DNA from: Streptomyces violaceoruber
GTDB lineage: Bacteria > Actinomycetota > Actinomycetes > Streptomycetales > Streptomycetaceae
NCBI GenBank assembly: GCA_000720805.1
Contig: JODI01000055.1
Coordinates: forward strand, 1 to 56,417
Direction of reading: 5' to 3'
Length of the DNA stretch: 56,417 nucleotides
The notes below the pieces were generated by a model that had not been told where the DNA came from, searched no databases, and was given only the letters and a program-made list of their open reading frames with translations. Positions 26,254 to 34,016 of this stretch are shown here, one piece after another. The stretch's first letter is position 1. Every line of letters starts with the position of its first letter. The position numbers and the translations under genes were made by a program.

Positions 26254-26778
26254 ATGCCCACAACACCTGAAATGTCGATGGACATGACGACCGTCGGTGA
26301 CCTCGGTCTCCTCGACACGCTGCAGCACGAGGTGGCGGTGTTCGCCCGCCGTGCCGAACAGACCCGCCTCGGCGGGGTGGGGCAGGTGCGCAACTCCATG
26401 GACCGGGCCGCGTACCTGCTGCTCAACCGGCTCGACAAGGAAGGCCCCATGGGCGTCAAGGCGCTCGCCGCGAGCATGGGCATCGACTCGTCGACGGTCA
26501 CCCGGCAGGTGGCCCCGCTCGTCGACACCGGGCTCGTCAAGCGGACCTCGCACCCCGAGGACGGCCGGGCGGTGGTGCTTCAGCTGTCCCCGCGCGGGCT
26601 GTCACGTCTTGAGGAAGTGCGTTCCTCCCGGCGTCAGTTGATGGCCGAGCTGACACACGACTGGGCGCCGGAGGAGCGCGAGGCGTTCTGCACGCTCCTC
26701 ACGCGCTTCAACACCGCGCTGTCCTCCCGGATGGCGGCCCAGGGACTACCGGGCGCGGAGCCGCCGTCGGCCTCCTGA
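26254..26778 (+). CDS. MarR family transcriptional regulator
   Basis: A 174-residue winged-helix protein. The DNA-recognition part reads MGVKALAASMGIDSSTVTRQVAPLVDTGLVKRTSHPEDGRAVVLQLSPRG, a textbook MarR wing with Asp-Gly-Arg. Helices at both ends form the dimer interface. It is divergent from ilvA across a 146-bp gap, with GTACCCT before the gene as a possible -10, so it may control itself and ilvA. Several ATG codons near the start (26254, 26272, 26284) leave the exact N-terminus open. Confidence 0.92.
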   Translation: MPTTPEMSMDMTTVGDLGLLDTLQHEVAVFARRAEQTRLGGVGQVRNSMDRAAYLLLNRLDKEGPMGVKALAASMGIDSSTVTRQVAPLVDTGLVKRTSHPEDGRAVVLQLSPRGLSRLEEVRSSRRQLMAELTHDWAPEEREAFCTLLTRFNTALSSRMAAQGLPGAEPPSAS

Positions 26779-27066
26779 ACGGCCCTCCACGCGCGCGTGC
26801 CCGCACCACGCGCCGCTGCCGGGCTCGTTCCCCGCTGCCCGCCGCTGCCCGCTGCCCGATGTGCTGGGCGGTGCGCGGCTCTTGACCGACGGGCCTTGCC
26901 TGGCCTCAGATGAGACCGGGCCCTCAGTCGTACGCGGTTCCGCATTCCGTGGGTGATCCCCGTACGGGATCCCCGTACATGGTCTCCGCACGAGATCCGG
27001 TACGCGGTGTCGTGGTACGTGGCCGGGCCCGGTCCTCCTCAGGATCTCCCTCAGGCGGGAGGCGCG

Positions 27067-27579
27067 ATGCGAGAACGGCATACGGCCCAGGACGCCCGCC
27101 GTGCCCGGGAGTTCGACGCGTTCGTCGCGGGCGCGGCCGGGCGGCTGCTGCACACCGCCACGCTCCTCACCGCGGAGGACCCGCACGACAACCCGCGCGC
27201 GCGGCACCTGCTGACGCCGGCCCTCGCCCACACGTACGCGTGCTGGGACCGGCTGCGCGGCGAGGACCCGTACGACCGGGCCCGCCAGCACCTGGCCACC
27301 CGCTTCGCGCGCGGGGCCTGGCACCAGTACGGCTCCCTCGGCGTCCTCGGCCGGTCCCGACCGCCCCGCCCCGGCGCACTGGCCCGGCTCAGCCCGCAGG
27401 AACGCCTGATCCTGGTCCTTCGCCTCTACGAGGGGGTCGCGGAGGAACAGGCGGCGGCACTGCTCGGGCTCTCCCAGGAACGCGTCCGCGCGATCTGCGA
27501 ACGCGCGGTCACGAACCTCCTCCACCCGCCCCGGGGCTCGGCCCCCGCGACGATCGGCCCGAAGATGGTGCCGTCATGA
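27067..27579 (+). CDS. Sigma-70 ECF-like protein with a degenerate region 2
   Basis: About 170 residues from ATG 27067, which has GGGAGG six bases upstream; an in-frame ATG 38 codons earlier lacks one. The C-terminal part LSPQERLILVLRLYEGVAEEQAAALLGLSQERVRAICERAVTNLL is a clear sigma region 4 helix-turn-helix. The N-terminal half (FDAFVAGAAGRLLHTATLLT and CWDRLRGEDP) only loosely recalls sigma region 2 of the SigE family. It could be a weak sigma factor or a regulator that kept only the -35 reader. It is followed 7 bp later by a small membrane protein, the usual place for an anti-sigma factor. Confidence 0.8.
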   Translation: MRERHTAQDARRAREFDAFVAGAAGRLLHTATLLTAEDPHDNPRARHLLTPALAHTYACWDRLRGEDPYDRARQHLATRFARGAWHQYGSLGVLGRSRPPRPGALARLSPQERLILVLRLYEGVAEEQAAALLGLSQERVRAICERAVTNLLHPPRGSAPATIGPKMVPS

Positions 27580-27586
27580 GGCCGCG

Positions 27587-27835
27587 ATGAACCAGCCACG
27601 ACGAGAGGACGCCGTACGGCGGATCCTGCAGGCGCCGACGCCGTCCGTGCCGCCGGAGCTGTACGCGGACGTCATGCGGCGCGGCGGCCGGATGCTGCGC
27701 CGCAGAAGGGTCGTCCGCCGGGCGCTGTGGCTGCTGCTGTTCGCGGCGGTCGTGGCGTTCGCCCTGTGGGCGCTGACGGTGCAGCCCTGGGTGGTGCCGC
27801 CCTCCGAGACGACTCCGCCGCTCACGGACTGGTGA
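27587..27835 (+). CDS. Small membrane protein partnered with the sigma-like gene
   Basis: An 82-residue protein: a basic cytoplasmic N-terminus (about 1-44, rich in Arg), one membrane span (WLLLFAAVVAFALWAL) and a short Pro/Thr-rich outer tail. The order sigma-like gene then single-span membrane gene suggests an anti-sigma-like role, but no zinc-binding HxxxCxxC motif is present, so this rests on context only. The stop codon is inside the stem of a strong hairpin terminator (27808-27849). Confidence 0.75.
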   Translation: MNQPRREDAVRRILQAPTPSVPPELYADVMRRGGRMLRRRRVVRRALWLLLFAAVVAFALWALTVQPWVVPPSETTPPLTDW

Positions 27836-27849
27836 GCGGCGGAGTCGTC
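27808..27849. terminator. 18-bp perfect hairpin overlapping a stop codon, convergent genes
   Basis: 27808-27825 pairs perfectly with 27832-27849 around GGACTG. The stop codon of the upstream plus-strand gene (27833-27835) is inside the right arm, and the minus-strand gene ends 16 bp away. It should terminate both directions. Confidence 0.85.
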
Positions 27850-27864
27850 CCGGCGTAGGACGGC

Positions 27865-29019
27865 TCAGCCGAGCGCCTGGCGCAGGTCCTCCAGGAGGTC
27901 CTCGACGTTCTCGATGCCCACGGACAGGCGGACGAGATCGGCGGGCACCTCCAGGGCCGAGCCGGCCGCGGAGGCGTGCGTCATGCGACCGGGGTGCTCG
28001 ATCAGCGACTCCACGCCGCCCAGGGACTCGCCCAGCGTGAACACCTCGGCGCGGTTGCAGACCTCGACGGCCGCCTCCTCGCCGCCCTGCACCCGGAAGG
28101 AGACCATGCCGCCGAAGGCTCGCATCTGCTTGGCGGCGACCTCGTGACCGGGGTGTTCCGGCAGACCGGGGTACAGGACCGTCGTCACGCGCGCGTGCCG
28201 GGACAGCATGTCCGCGACCTTGGTGGCGTTCTCGCTGTGCCGGTCCATGCGTACCGACAGCGTCTTCGTGCCGCGCAGCACCAGCCACGAGTCGAAGGGC
28301 CCGGCGACCGCGCCCATCGCGTTCTGGTGGTACGCCAGTTCCTCCCCCAGCTCCGGGTCGCTGACGATCAGGGCGCCGCCGACGACGTCCGAGTGTCCGC
28401 CCATGTACTTGGTCAGCGAGTGCACGACGACGTCCGCGCCGAGCGACAGCGGCTGCTGCAGATACGGCGTGGCGAACGTGTTGTCGACGACGAGCCGGGC
28501 GCCCGCGTCGTGGGCGACCTGGGCGACGGCGGCGATGTCGGTGATGCCGAGCAGCGGGTTGGAGGGGGTCTCCACCCACACGGCCTTGGTCTTCGGCGTG
28601 ATCGCGGCGCGCACGGCAGCCGGGTCGCTGGAGTCGGCGACCGACCACTCCACGCCCCACCGGGAGACGACCTTGGCGAAGAGGCGGAAGGTACCGCCGT
28701 AGGCGTCGTTGGGGATGACGACGTGGTCGCCGGGGCTGAGCAGCGTACGCAACAGGCAGTCCTCGGCCGCCAGTCCGGACGCGAACGCGAGGCCCCGGCG
28801 ACCGCCCTCCAGGGCGGCGAGGTTGTCCTCCAGGGCGGTGCGCGTCGGGTTGGCGCTGCGGCTGTACTCGTAGCCGCCGCGCAGGCCGCCGACGCCGTCC
28901 TGCTTGTAGGTCGAGACCTGGTAGATCGGCGGGACGACCGCGCCGGTGAGGGGATCCGCGGTGTTGCCCGCGTGGATCGCGAGGGTCTCGAAGTGCTGAC
29001 TGATGTGCCTGTCGCTCAT
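27865..29019 (-). CDS. Cystathionine gamma-synthase (PLP, Cys/Met metabolism)
   Basis: About 384 residues from ATG 29019 (a GTG two codons earlier is possible). Joins O-acyl-homoserine and cysteine, or acts as a gamma-lyase; these family members cannot be separated reliably by sequence. The PLP lysine is in SLTKYMGGHSD, with EYSRSANPTR and the DNTFATPYLQQP strand typical of the Cys/Met PLP family. TACCCT lies eight bases before the ATG with no Shine-Dalgarno, so it may be leaderless. Convergent with the sigma-like pair. Confidence 0.92.
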   Translation of the reverse strand: MSDRHISQHFETLAIHAGNTADPLTGAVVPPIYQVSTYKQDGVGGLRGGYEYSRSANPTRTALEDNLAALEGGRRGLAFASGLAAEDCLLRTLLSPGDHVVIPNDAYGGTFRLFAKVVSRWGVEWSVADSSDPAAVRAAITPKTKAVWVETPSNPLLGITDIAAVAQVAHDAGARLVVDNTFATPYLQQPLSLGADVVVHSLTKYMGGHSDVVGGALIVSDPELGEELAYHQNAMGAVAGPFDSWLVLRGTKTLSVRMDRHSENATKVADMLSRHARVTTVLYPGLPEHPGHEVAAKQMRAFGGMVSFRVQGGEEAAVEVCNRAEVFTLGESLGGVESLIEHPGRMTHASAAGSALEVPADLVRLSVGIENVEDLLEDLRQALG

Positions 29020-29118
29020 GGGCACCGAGGGTAGTGCGCCGACGCGGCCGATGACGGACGGCGAGTGGGAACCGTGGCCTCGGCGGGGGGACCTGCGGCC
29101 GCGTCGGCGGGCGACCCG

Positions 29119-29190
29119 CGACCGCGTCGGCAGAGGTCAGCGACCGCATCGGCAGGGGTCAGCGGCGGGATCGGCAGGGGTCAGCGGCGG
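29119..29190. repeat. 22-bp tandem repeats, about 3.3 copies
   Basis: Units start at 29119, 29141, 29163 and (partial) 29185, sharing TCGGCAGGGGTCAG with a few substitutions. They fill the gap between the divergent cystathionine gamma-synthase and the unrecognised membrane-anchored gene, so copy-number changes would alter promoter spacing. Confidence 0.75.
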
Positions 29191-29263
29191 GATCGGCGGA
29201 AGTTGTCCACAGGCCGCGGGACCGCATTGGCCAATTGTCACAGGCGTCTGGAACCCTTGAGAC

Positions 29264-30382
29264 ATGGAAATCCTCTGGGTCCTGATGGCGCTGGTCCTGC
29301 TCGGCTTCGTGCTGCTCCCCTTCATGCGGCGCGGCCGCGGCATGATCGAGCAGGTCCATCCGGGACACCCGGACGCCGCGGACCCGGCGGACTACGGATT
29401 CGTGCAGCAGGAGGAGCTGGACATCCGGATGCCAGGCCCCGACCAGGACCTGCTGGACGTCCTGGACCTGGTGCAGCGCACGCAGGACCATCACGCCGCG
29501 GCGCAGCTCCTCGCGGGCACGGAGAGCGAGGGCGAGCTGCGCTGGCAGCGTGTGCAGGCCTTCGCGGGCGCCGCTTCGCTGGAGCTGCGGCAGCGGCCCG
29601 GCGGGGTCAGCGAGACGCCGGGCGGGCAGTGGCTCAGGGTGTGGCGGGCCGAGGCGCCCAAGGACGCGGGCGGCGCGGCGGTGCACGCGGAGTTCCTGGT
29701 CCAGCAGGCGTGGCGGACGTCGACGCCCGGCACGGACGAGTTCCGGATCATCATGGAGGAGGCGCGGGCGGCCTGCGGCGACGCGGCGCTGCTGGCGCCC
29801 GGCGACCCGATCCCGTACATCATCGAGCTGTCCGTGGCGCGCGGACTGGCGTATCCCCGGCCGGAGTTCGAGCAGCTCTGGCTGAAGATCCTGGACCGCG
29901 CCCCGCACCACATGGGGGCGCATCTGGCCGCGCTGCACTACTGGTGCGAGAAGTGGCACGGTTCGCGTGCGCTGGCGTACAGCTTCGCCGAGGCGGCGGC
30001 CGCCCGCGCCCCGCGGGGTTCGCTGCTGGCCGCCCTGCCGCTCTTCGCGGTCTTCGAGCACCTGCCCGAGGTGAACCTGGTCAGCGGTTTCTACCAGAGC
30101 GAGGTGGTGACCAAGGCGATCCACGGCGCCCTGCACGCCGTGCACTCCTCCCGGCCCGACGACCCGATGCTGGCGCACGTCCGCCACCTCCTGGTCTTCT
30201 TCCTGGTCCGCTGCGAACGCTGGGCCGAGGCGATGAACCAGCTCATACACATCGACGGCCATGTCGGCGCCCTGCCCTGGACGCTGTCCGCCGACCCGGC
30301 CGCGGAGTTCGCGGTGTACCGGGCCCTGGCGGTCGCGGGCTACGAGGCGAACGGCGGCAACCCGGCGACACTGCCCCGCTGA
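29264..30382 (+). CDS. Membrane-anchored protein, family not recognised
   Basis: A 372-residue protein. It begins with one membrane span (MEILWVLMALVLLGFVLLPF) followed by Arg residues, so most of it is predicted to be cytoplasmic. The rest is helical with TPR-like spacing: WQRVQAFAGAASLEL, HMGAHLAALHYWCEKWHGSRALAYSFAEAAA, MLAHVRHLLVFFLVRCERWAEAMNQLIHIDG. It carries WRTSTPGTDEFRIIMEEARAA, the kind of stretch conserved in actinobacterial hypotheticals. No catalytic motif is apparent. The start ATG at 29264 is preceded by TTGTCA about 24 bases earlier but no clear Shine-Dalgarno. Codon usage is typical, so it is a real gene. Confidence 0.85.
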   Translation: MEILWVLMALVLLGFVLLPFMRRGRGMIEQVHPGHPDAADPADYGFVQQEELDIRMPGPDQDLLDVLDLVQRTQDHHAAAQLLAGTESEGELRWQRVQAFAGAASLELRQRPGGVSETPGGQWLRVWRAEAPKDAGGAAVHAEFLVQQAWRTSTPGTDEFRIIMEEARAACGDAALLAPGDPIPYIIELSVARGLAYPRPEFEQLWLKILDRAPHHMGAHLAALHYWCEKWHGSRALAYSFAEAAAARAPRGSLLAALPLFAVFEHLPEVNLVSGFYQSEVVTKAIHGALHAVHSSRPDDPMLAHVRHLLVFFLVRCERWAEAMNQLIHIDGHVGALPWTLSADPAAEFAVYRALAVAGYEANGGNPATLPR

Positions 30383-30452
30383 GCGCGCTCCCGGGCTCGC
30401 CCGTTCCCCGGTCGCGCCCCTGCCCCGGCCGCAGTGCTGGACGGCCCGACGT

Positions 30453-30593
30453 TGGTCGGCGATCAGGCGTGCCGACCAGAACCCTTCCGCACCGACCAGG
30501 CCCCTTGCGCGCAGACCAGGCACCCTGCGTACCGACCAAGCCCCTTCCGCACCGACCAGGTCCCTTCCGTGCAGACCAGCCCCAGGTTCCGTC
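30453..30593. repeat. Hairpin plus six 20-bp tandem units after a gene 3' end
   Basis: TGGTCGGC (30453-30460) and GCCGACCA (30471-30478) form an 8-bp stem. From 30474 six 20-bp units follow in exact phase (30474, 30494, 30514, 30534, 30554, 30574), each starting GACCAG or GACCAA, then a C/T-rich middle. Alternate units share CACC or GCA ends, hinting at a 40-bp higher-order repeat. It occupies most of the 342-bp gap before msrA; I see no gene in this gap. Confidence 0.8.
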
Positions 30594-30686
30594 CCTTCCG
30601 CGGCTGGGTCCCGCGGTCGGCACCCTTCGTCCGCGGCGGGGCCCCAGCCTCGCAGGCGCGAGCACGGCCCGGCCGCGAAGACTCGG

Positions 30687-30736
30687 TCGGTCAGCCCTCC
30701 GCCTTGCGGCGGGCCGCCTCTCGGTCAGCCCTCCGC
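30687..30736. repeat. Direct repeat duplicating the msrA stop region
   Basis: TCGGTCAGCCCTCCGC occurs at 30687-30702 and again at 30721-30736, 34 bp apart. The second copy contains the msrA stop codon and its last codons, so the 3' end of the gene has been partly duplicated. Confidence 0.65.
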
Positions 30737-31237
30737 GCGGCTGGGCAGCCGCCATCCCGGGCGCGGGAAGTGGCAGGTGTAGCCGTCCGGGTACCGCTCC
30801 AGGTAGTCCTGGTGCTCGGGCTCGGCCTCCCAGAAGGGGCCGACCGGCTCGACCTCGGTGACAACCTTGCCCGGCCACAGTCCGGAGGCGTCCACATCCG
30901 CGATCGTGTCCTCGGCGATCCGCTTCTGCTCGTCATCCACGTAGTAGATCGCCGAGCGGTAGCTGAGGCCGATGTCGTTGCCCTGGCGGTTCTTGGTGCT
31001 CGGGTCGTGGATCTGGAAGAAGAACTCCAGGATCGCGCGGAAATCGGTCTTCTCGGGGTCGAAAAGGATCTCAATGGCCTCCGCGTGCGTGCCATGGTTG
31101 CGGTACGTCGCGTTCGGCACGTCGCCCCCGGTGTACCCGACCCGGGTCCCCGTCACGCCCGGGAGCCGACGGATCAGGTCCTGCATCCCCCAGAAGCATC
31201 CGCCCGCCAGTACGGCCCTCTGCGTCTGCACAGCCAT
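30725..31237 (-). CDS. msrA: Peptide methionine (S)-S-oxide reductase
   Basis: A 170-residue repair enzyme that reduces methionine-S-sulfoxide in proteins, using thioredoxin. The catalytic motif GGCFWG is at 12-17 (Cys14), with [24 protein letters not shown] following. The C-terminal end lacks an obvious pair of resolving cysteines beyond TCHFP, so recycling may go through a single Cys. ATG 31237 is chosen because GGAGGGG lies just upstream; a longer open frame is not supported. Divergent from the DUF4291 gene. Confidence 0.95.
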   Translation of the reverse strand: MAVQTQRAVLAGGCFWGMQDLIRRLPGVTGTRVGYTGGDVPNATYRNHGTHAEAIEILFDPEKTDFRAILEFFFQIHDPSTKNRQGNDIGLSYRSAIYYVDDEQKRIAEDTIADVDASGLWPGKVVTEVEPVGPFWEAEPEHQDYLERYPDGYTCHFPRPGWRLPSRAEG

Positions 31238-31464
31238 TGCGGCCCCTCCACTATCTGTCAGTTCGGTCACTCGGACTGTTCGGCTCGAACACACCGGCAT
31301 CCGATGGCAACCCTCCACAACGCGCGAGGGTGCCAAGCGATTCCGCAGGAGGACGGCCGTGGCGCACGGGCAGCTCACACGGTGCGCCGGCCGACTCGTC
31401 GGCGCAGCGAAGGGCGGCGGAAATCAGTGGCCGACCGCACCCGGCCGGCGCCACGCTGTACGCC

Positions 31465-32058
31465 ATGGAAGAACCGCACCGCCGGATTCGCGCGGTCCAC
31501 TCGGAATCCACGATCACCGTCTACCAAGCGTACGCCCCGGAAATCGGTCTGCCCGCCGTCCGCGACGGCCGTTTTCCCGCCCCGTGGAAGCGGGACCGGA
31601 TGACGTGGATCAAGCCGTCCTTCCTGTGGATGATGTACCGCTGTGGCTGGGGCACCAAGGCGGGGCAGGAGACCGTACTCGCTGTCGAGATCACCCGCGA
31701 AGGCTTCGAGTGGGCACTGCGACAGGCATGTCTGTCGAGTTACGTTCGCGGGGTGCACCGCGACCGCGCCACCTGGCAGCGTCAGCTCAAGCGTGCGCCC
31801 ACGCGTGTTCAGTGGGATCCCGAACGCGACCTGCGTCTGCGGCCCCTGCCGTACCGCTCCTTGCAGCTCGGTCTGTCCGGTGAGGCCGTACGACGCTACG
31901 CGGACGAGTGGACGGTCTCCATCTCCGACGTGACCCCGCTCGCCCACGAGATCCATGCCCTGGTGGGCGCCGGCGAGCTGGACTCCGCCGCCCGTCTGTT
32001 GCCCCAGGAACGCCCATGCTCCCTTGGGGACGAACTCCTTGCCGGCCTCCAAGGATGA
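31465..32058 (+). CDS. DUF4291 family protein
   Basis: About 197 residues from ATG 31465. The conserved core of the family is visible: YQAYAPEIG near the start, RMTWIKPSFLWMMYRCGWG (about 45-65), and WDPERDLRLRPLPYRSLQLGL (about 115-135) in front of an RYADEW motif. The family is widespread in bacteria and some eukaryotes with no established function. The longer frame reaching back to 31237 has no ribosome site and lacks family similarity, so I cut it; the chosen ATG also has no Shine-Dalgarno. Confidence 0.87.
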   Translation: MEEPHRRIRAVHSESTITVYQAYAPEIGLPAVRDGRFPAPWKRDRMTWIKPSFLWMMYRCGWGTKAGQETVLAVEITREGFEWALRQACLSSYVRGVHRDRATWQRQLKRAPTRVQWDPERDLRLRPLPYRSLQLGLSGEAVRRYADEWTVSISDVTPLAHEIHALVGAGELDSAARLLPQERPCSLGDELLAGLQG

Positions 32059-32188
32059 CGCGCCTCTTCACGCCGCGGAATCCTCACCCATGTCAAAGGA
32101 AGCCCGCAACGCACCGATGAGTCTCCGCGCCGGCGGGCGTCTACAGGTGCGACAGTCCTGACCAGGCATGAGAACGAGGAGACGAACC

Positions 32189-32641
32189 ATGAGCACCGAG
32201 CAGACCACCCCTGCCGACGGCTTCTCCTACAGGCTGACCCGAACGCTCGACGCCCCTGCGGTGGACGTGTGGCGGGCGTGGACCACCCCCGAGCAGTACG
32301 CCCAGTGGGCCTACGCAGCGCCCGGCTCCGTCGAGATGGATGTGCGGCCGGGCGGAGCGTGGAAAGCCACCGTGGTCACGCCAGACGGCGGACAGTTCCC
32401 GCTGACCGGCTCGTATCTCGAGGTCGCCGAGAACCGCCTCCTGGTGGTCGGCATGGACGTACCCGGCAAGCCCGCGCCCGCGGCCATGACCATGGAACTC
32501 GACGAGCGGGACGCCCGTCACACGCGGATCGTGCTCCACCAGACCTGCGACACCGCCGAGGAACGGGACATGGCCGAGCAGGGCAGCACCATGCTCCTCG
32601 ACAGCCTGAGCACCTTCCTCGCCGATGCGGCGAGGAACTGA
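32189..32641 (+). CDS. SRPBCC / AHSA1-type domain protein
   Basis: A 150-residue START-like fold. Typical features are RTLDAPAVDVWRAWTTPEQYAQWAYA at the N-terminus, the DVRPGGAWKATVV strand, and a long C-terminal helix (MAEQGSTMLLDSLSTFLADAA). Such proteins bind hydrophobic ligands in a cavity; some act in stress or toxin-response pairs with ArsR regulators, but none adjoins. GAGGAG sits eight bases before the ATG. A strong hairpin follows. Confidence 0.9.
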   Translation: MSTEQTTPADGFSYRLTRTLDAPAVDVWRAWTTPEQYAQWAYAAPGSVEMDVRPGGAWKATVVTPDGGQFPLTGSYLEVAENRLLVVGMDVPGKPAPAAMTMELDERDARHTRIVLHQTCDTAEERDMAEQGSTMLLDSLSTFLADAARN

Positions 32642-32722
32642 GCCCCGTCCACCATCCGCCGGCTTCCGGAAGCCCGGGAGAGTGCGGCACGGACGGCATC
32701 GGACCCGCACGCGCCCACAGCC

Positions 32723-32750
32723 GGGCCCCGGCGGTGATCCGCCGGGGCCC
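32723..32750. terminator. 12-bp hairpin terminator between convergent genes
   Basis: GGGCCCCGGCGG (32723-32734) pairs perfectly with 32739-32750 around TGAT. It lies between the SRPBCC gene and the alcohol dehydrogenase gene, which converge, so it probably serves both. Confidence 0.8.
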
Positions 32751-32762
32751 GTCAGCGTGTCG

Positions 32763-32821
32763 GCGGACGCTCAGGTCGTCGCCGTGTCCGTCGGAGCGGA
32801 CGCTCAGATCGTCGCCGTGTC
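32763..32821. repeat. 33-bp tandem duplication of the adh 3' end
   Basis: A 26-bp block starting GCGGACGCTCAG is repeated at 32763 and 32796 with one mismatch, a 33-bp (11-codon) offset. The copy at 32796 contains the adh stop and last codons; the other lies just past it and keeps a stop in the same frame (DTATI-stop, then DTATT-stop). Confidence 0.7.
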
Positions 32822-33844
32822 GATCACGAACCGGTACCGCACGTCACTGCTCTGCACCCGCTCGTACGCCTCGTTGATCTCGGAGGCGGCGATCAGTTCG
32901 ATCTCCGCGCCGAGGCTGTGCTCGGCGCAGAAGTCCAGCATCTCCTGGGTCTCCGCGATGCCGCCGATCATGGAACCGGCGAGGGTCTTGCCGCCGCCGA
33001 TCACCGAGAAGAGGTTGAGGGAGATCGGCTCCTCGGGGGCGCCCACGTTCACCAGCGCGCCCTCCGGCTTCAGCAGCGCCAGATAGGCGTTGAAGTCCAG
33101 CGGGGCCGACACCGTCGACACGATCAGATCGAACGTGCCGGCCAGCTCCTTGAAGGTGTTCTCGTCGCTGGTGGCGTAGTAGTGGTCGGCGCCCAGCTTC
33201 AGACCGTCGTCCTTCTTGCGCAGGGACTGCGAGAGCACGGTCACCTCGGCGCCGAGCGCGTGGGCGATCTTCACGCCCATGTGGCCGAGGCCGCCCAGGC
33301 CGACGATCGCGACCTTCTTGCCGGGGCCGGCCTTCCAGCGGTGCAGCGGGGAGTACAGGGTGATGCCGGCGCACAGCAGCGGCGCGGCGACGTCCAGGGA
33401 CAGCCCGTCGGGGATGCGGACGACGAAGTTCTCGTCGACGACGACCTTCTCCGAGTAGCCGCCGTAGGTCGGCTCGCCGTCCTTGCCGATGGCGTTGTAC
33501 GTCTGAATGTTGCCCTTGACGCAGTACTGCTCCAGGCCGGCCTTGCAGTTGTCGCACTCGCGGCAGGAGTCGACCATGCAGCCGACGCCCACGCGGTCGC
33601 CGACCTTGAACTTGGTGACACCGGGTCCGACCTCGGAGACGACGCCGGCGATCTCGTGGCCGGGGACCATCGGGAAGATCGCCTCACCCCAGCCCTCTTG
33701 AGCCTGGTGGATGTCGGAGTGACAGATACCCGCGAACTTGATGTCGATCAGCACGTCGAACTCGCGGACCGCGCGCCGCTCGATGGTGGTGCGCTCCAGG
33801 GGCGCCTTGGCGGCGGGTGCGGCGTACGCAGCAACAGTGGTCAT
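32804..33844 (-). CDS. Zinc-dependent NAD(P) alcohol dehydrogenase (MDR, YahK-like)
   Basis: A 346-residue cytosolic oxidoreductase. Catalytic zinc ligands: GICHSD and the GHE motif (PGHEIAGVV). Structural zinc: four Cys in [15 protein letters not shown]. The Rossmann motif GLGGLGHMG binds the nucleotide; [15 protein letters not shown] and the [15 protein letters not shown] segment match the cinnamyl-type aldehyde reductases that favour NADPH. It should reduce a range of aldehydes. ATG with AGGAG ten bases upstream. Divergent from an XRE/MmyB-type regulator, which is the likely controller. Confidence 0.93.
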   Translation of the reverse strand: MTTVAAYAAPAAKAPLERTTIERRAVREFDVLIDIKFAGICHSDIHQAQEGWGEAIFPMVPGHEIAGVVSEVGPGVTKFKVGDRVGVGCMVDSCRECDNCKAGLEQYCVKGNIQTYNAIGKDGEPTYGGYSEKVVVDENFVVRIPDGLSLDVAAPLLCAGITLYSPLHRWKAGPGKKVAIVGLGGLGHMGVKIAHALGAEVTVLSQSLRKKDDGLKLGADHYYATSDENTFKELAGTFDLIVSTVSAPLDFNAYLALLKPEGALVNVGAPEEPISLNLFSVIGGGKTLAGSMIGGIAETQEMLDFCAEHSLGAEIELIAASEINEAYERVQSSDVRYRFVIDTATI

Positions 33845-33946
33845 GCCGTGGTTCTCCTAGCGGGGGTAGCGCGCCCGGCTGCCTTCTTCCGACCGGGCAC
33901 GCGTCCAGCCTGCCCGATGGTTCGGTTTTCACCCAGACCACGGCTC

Positions 33947-33998
33947 TGCGTACGTCTGCTGTGCCTACCACTGTCGGGGTCAGGCTGCTGTGCGTACG
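33947..33998. promoter_or_regulatory. Twin TGCGTACG sites in the adh-XRE divergent promoter
   Basis: TGCGTACG occurs at 33947-33954 and 33991-33998, 44 bp apart (about four helical turns), each with CGTACG symmetry and a neighbouring CTGCTGTGC. They are plausible binding sites for the regulator starting at 34017. Confidence 0.45.
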
Positions 33999-34016
33999 AC
34001 CGTGAATACTTGAGGC

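Noticed and set aside
26779..27066. Near-palindromic GATCCCCGTACGGGATC stretch before the sigma-like gene
   Set aside because: Imperfect and within generally repetitive GTAC-rich DNA; not strong enough to list as a site.
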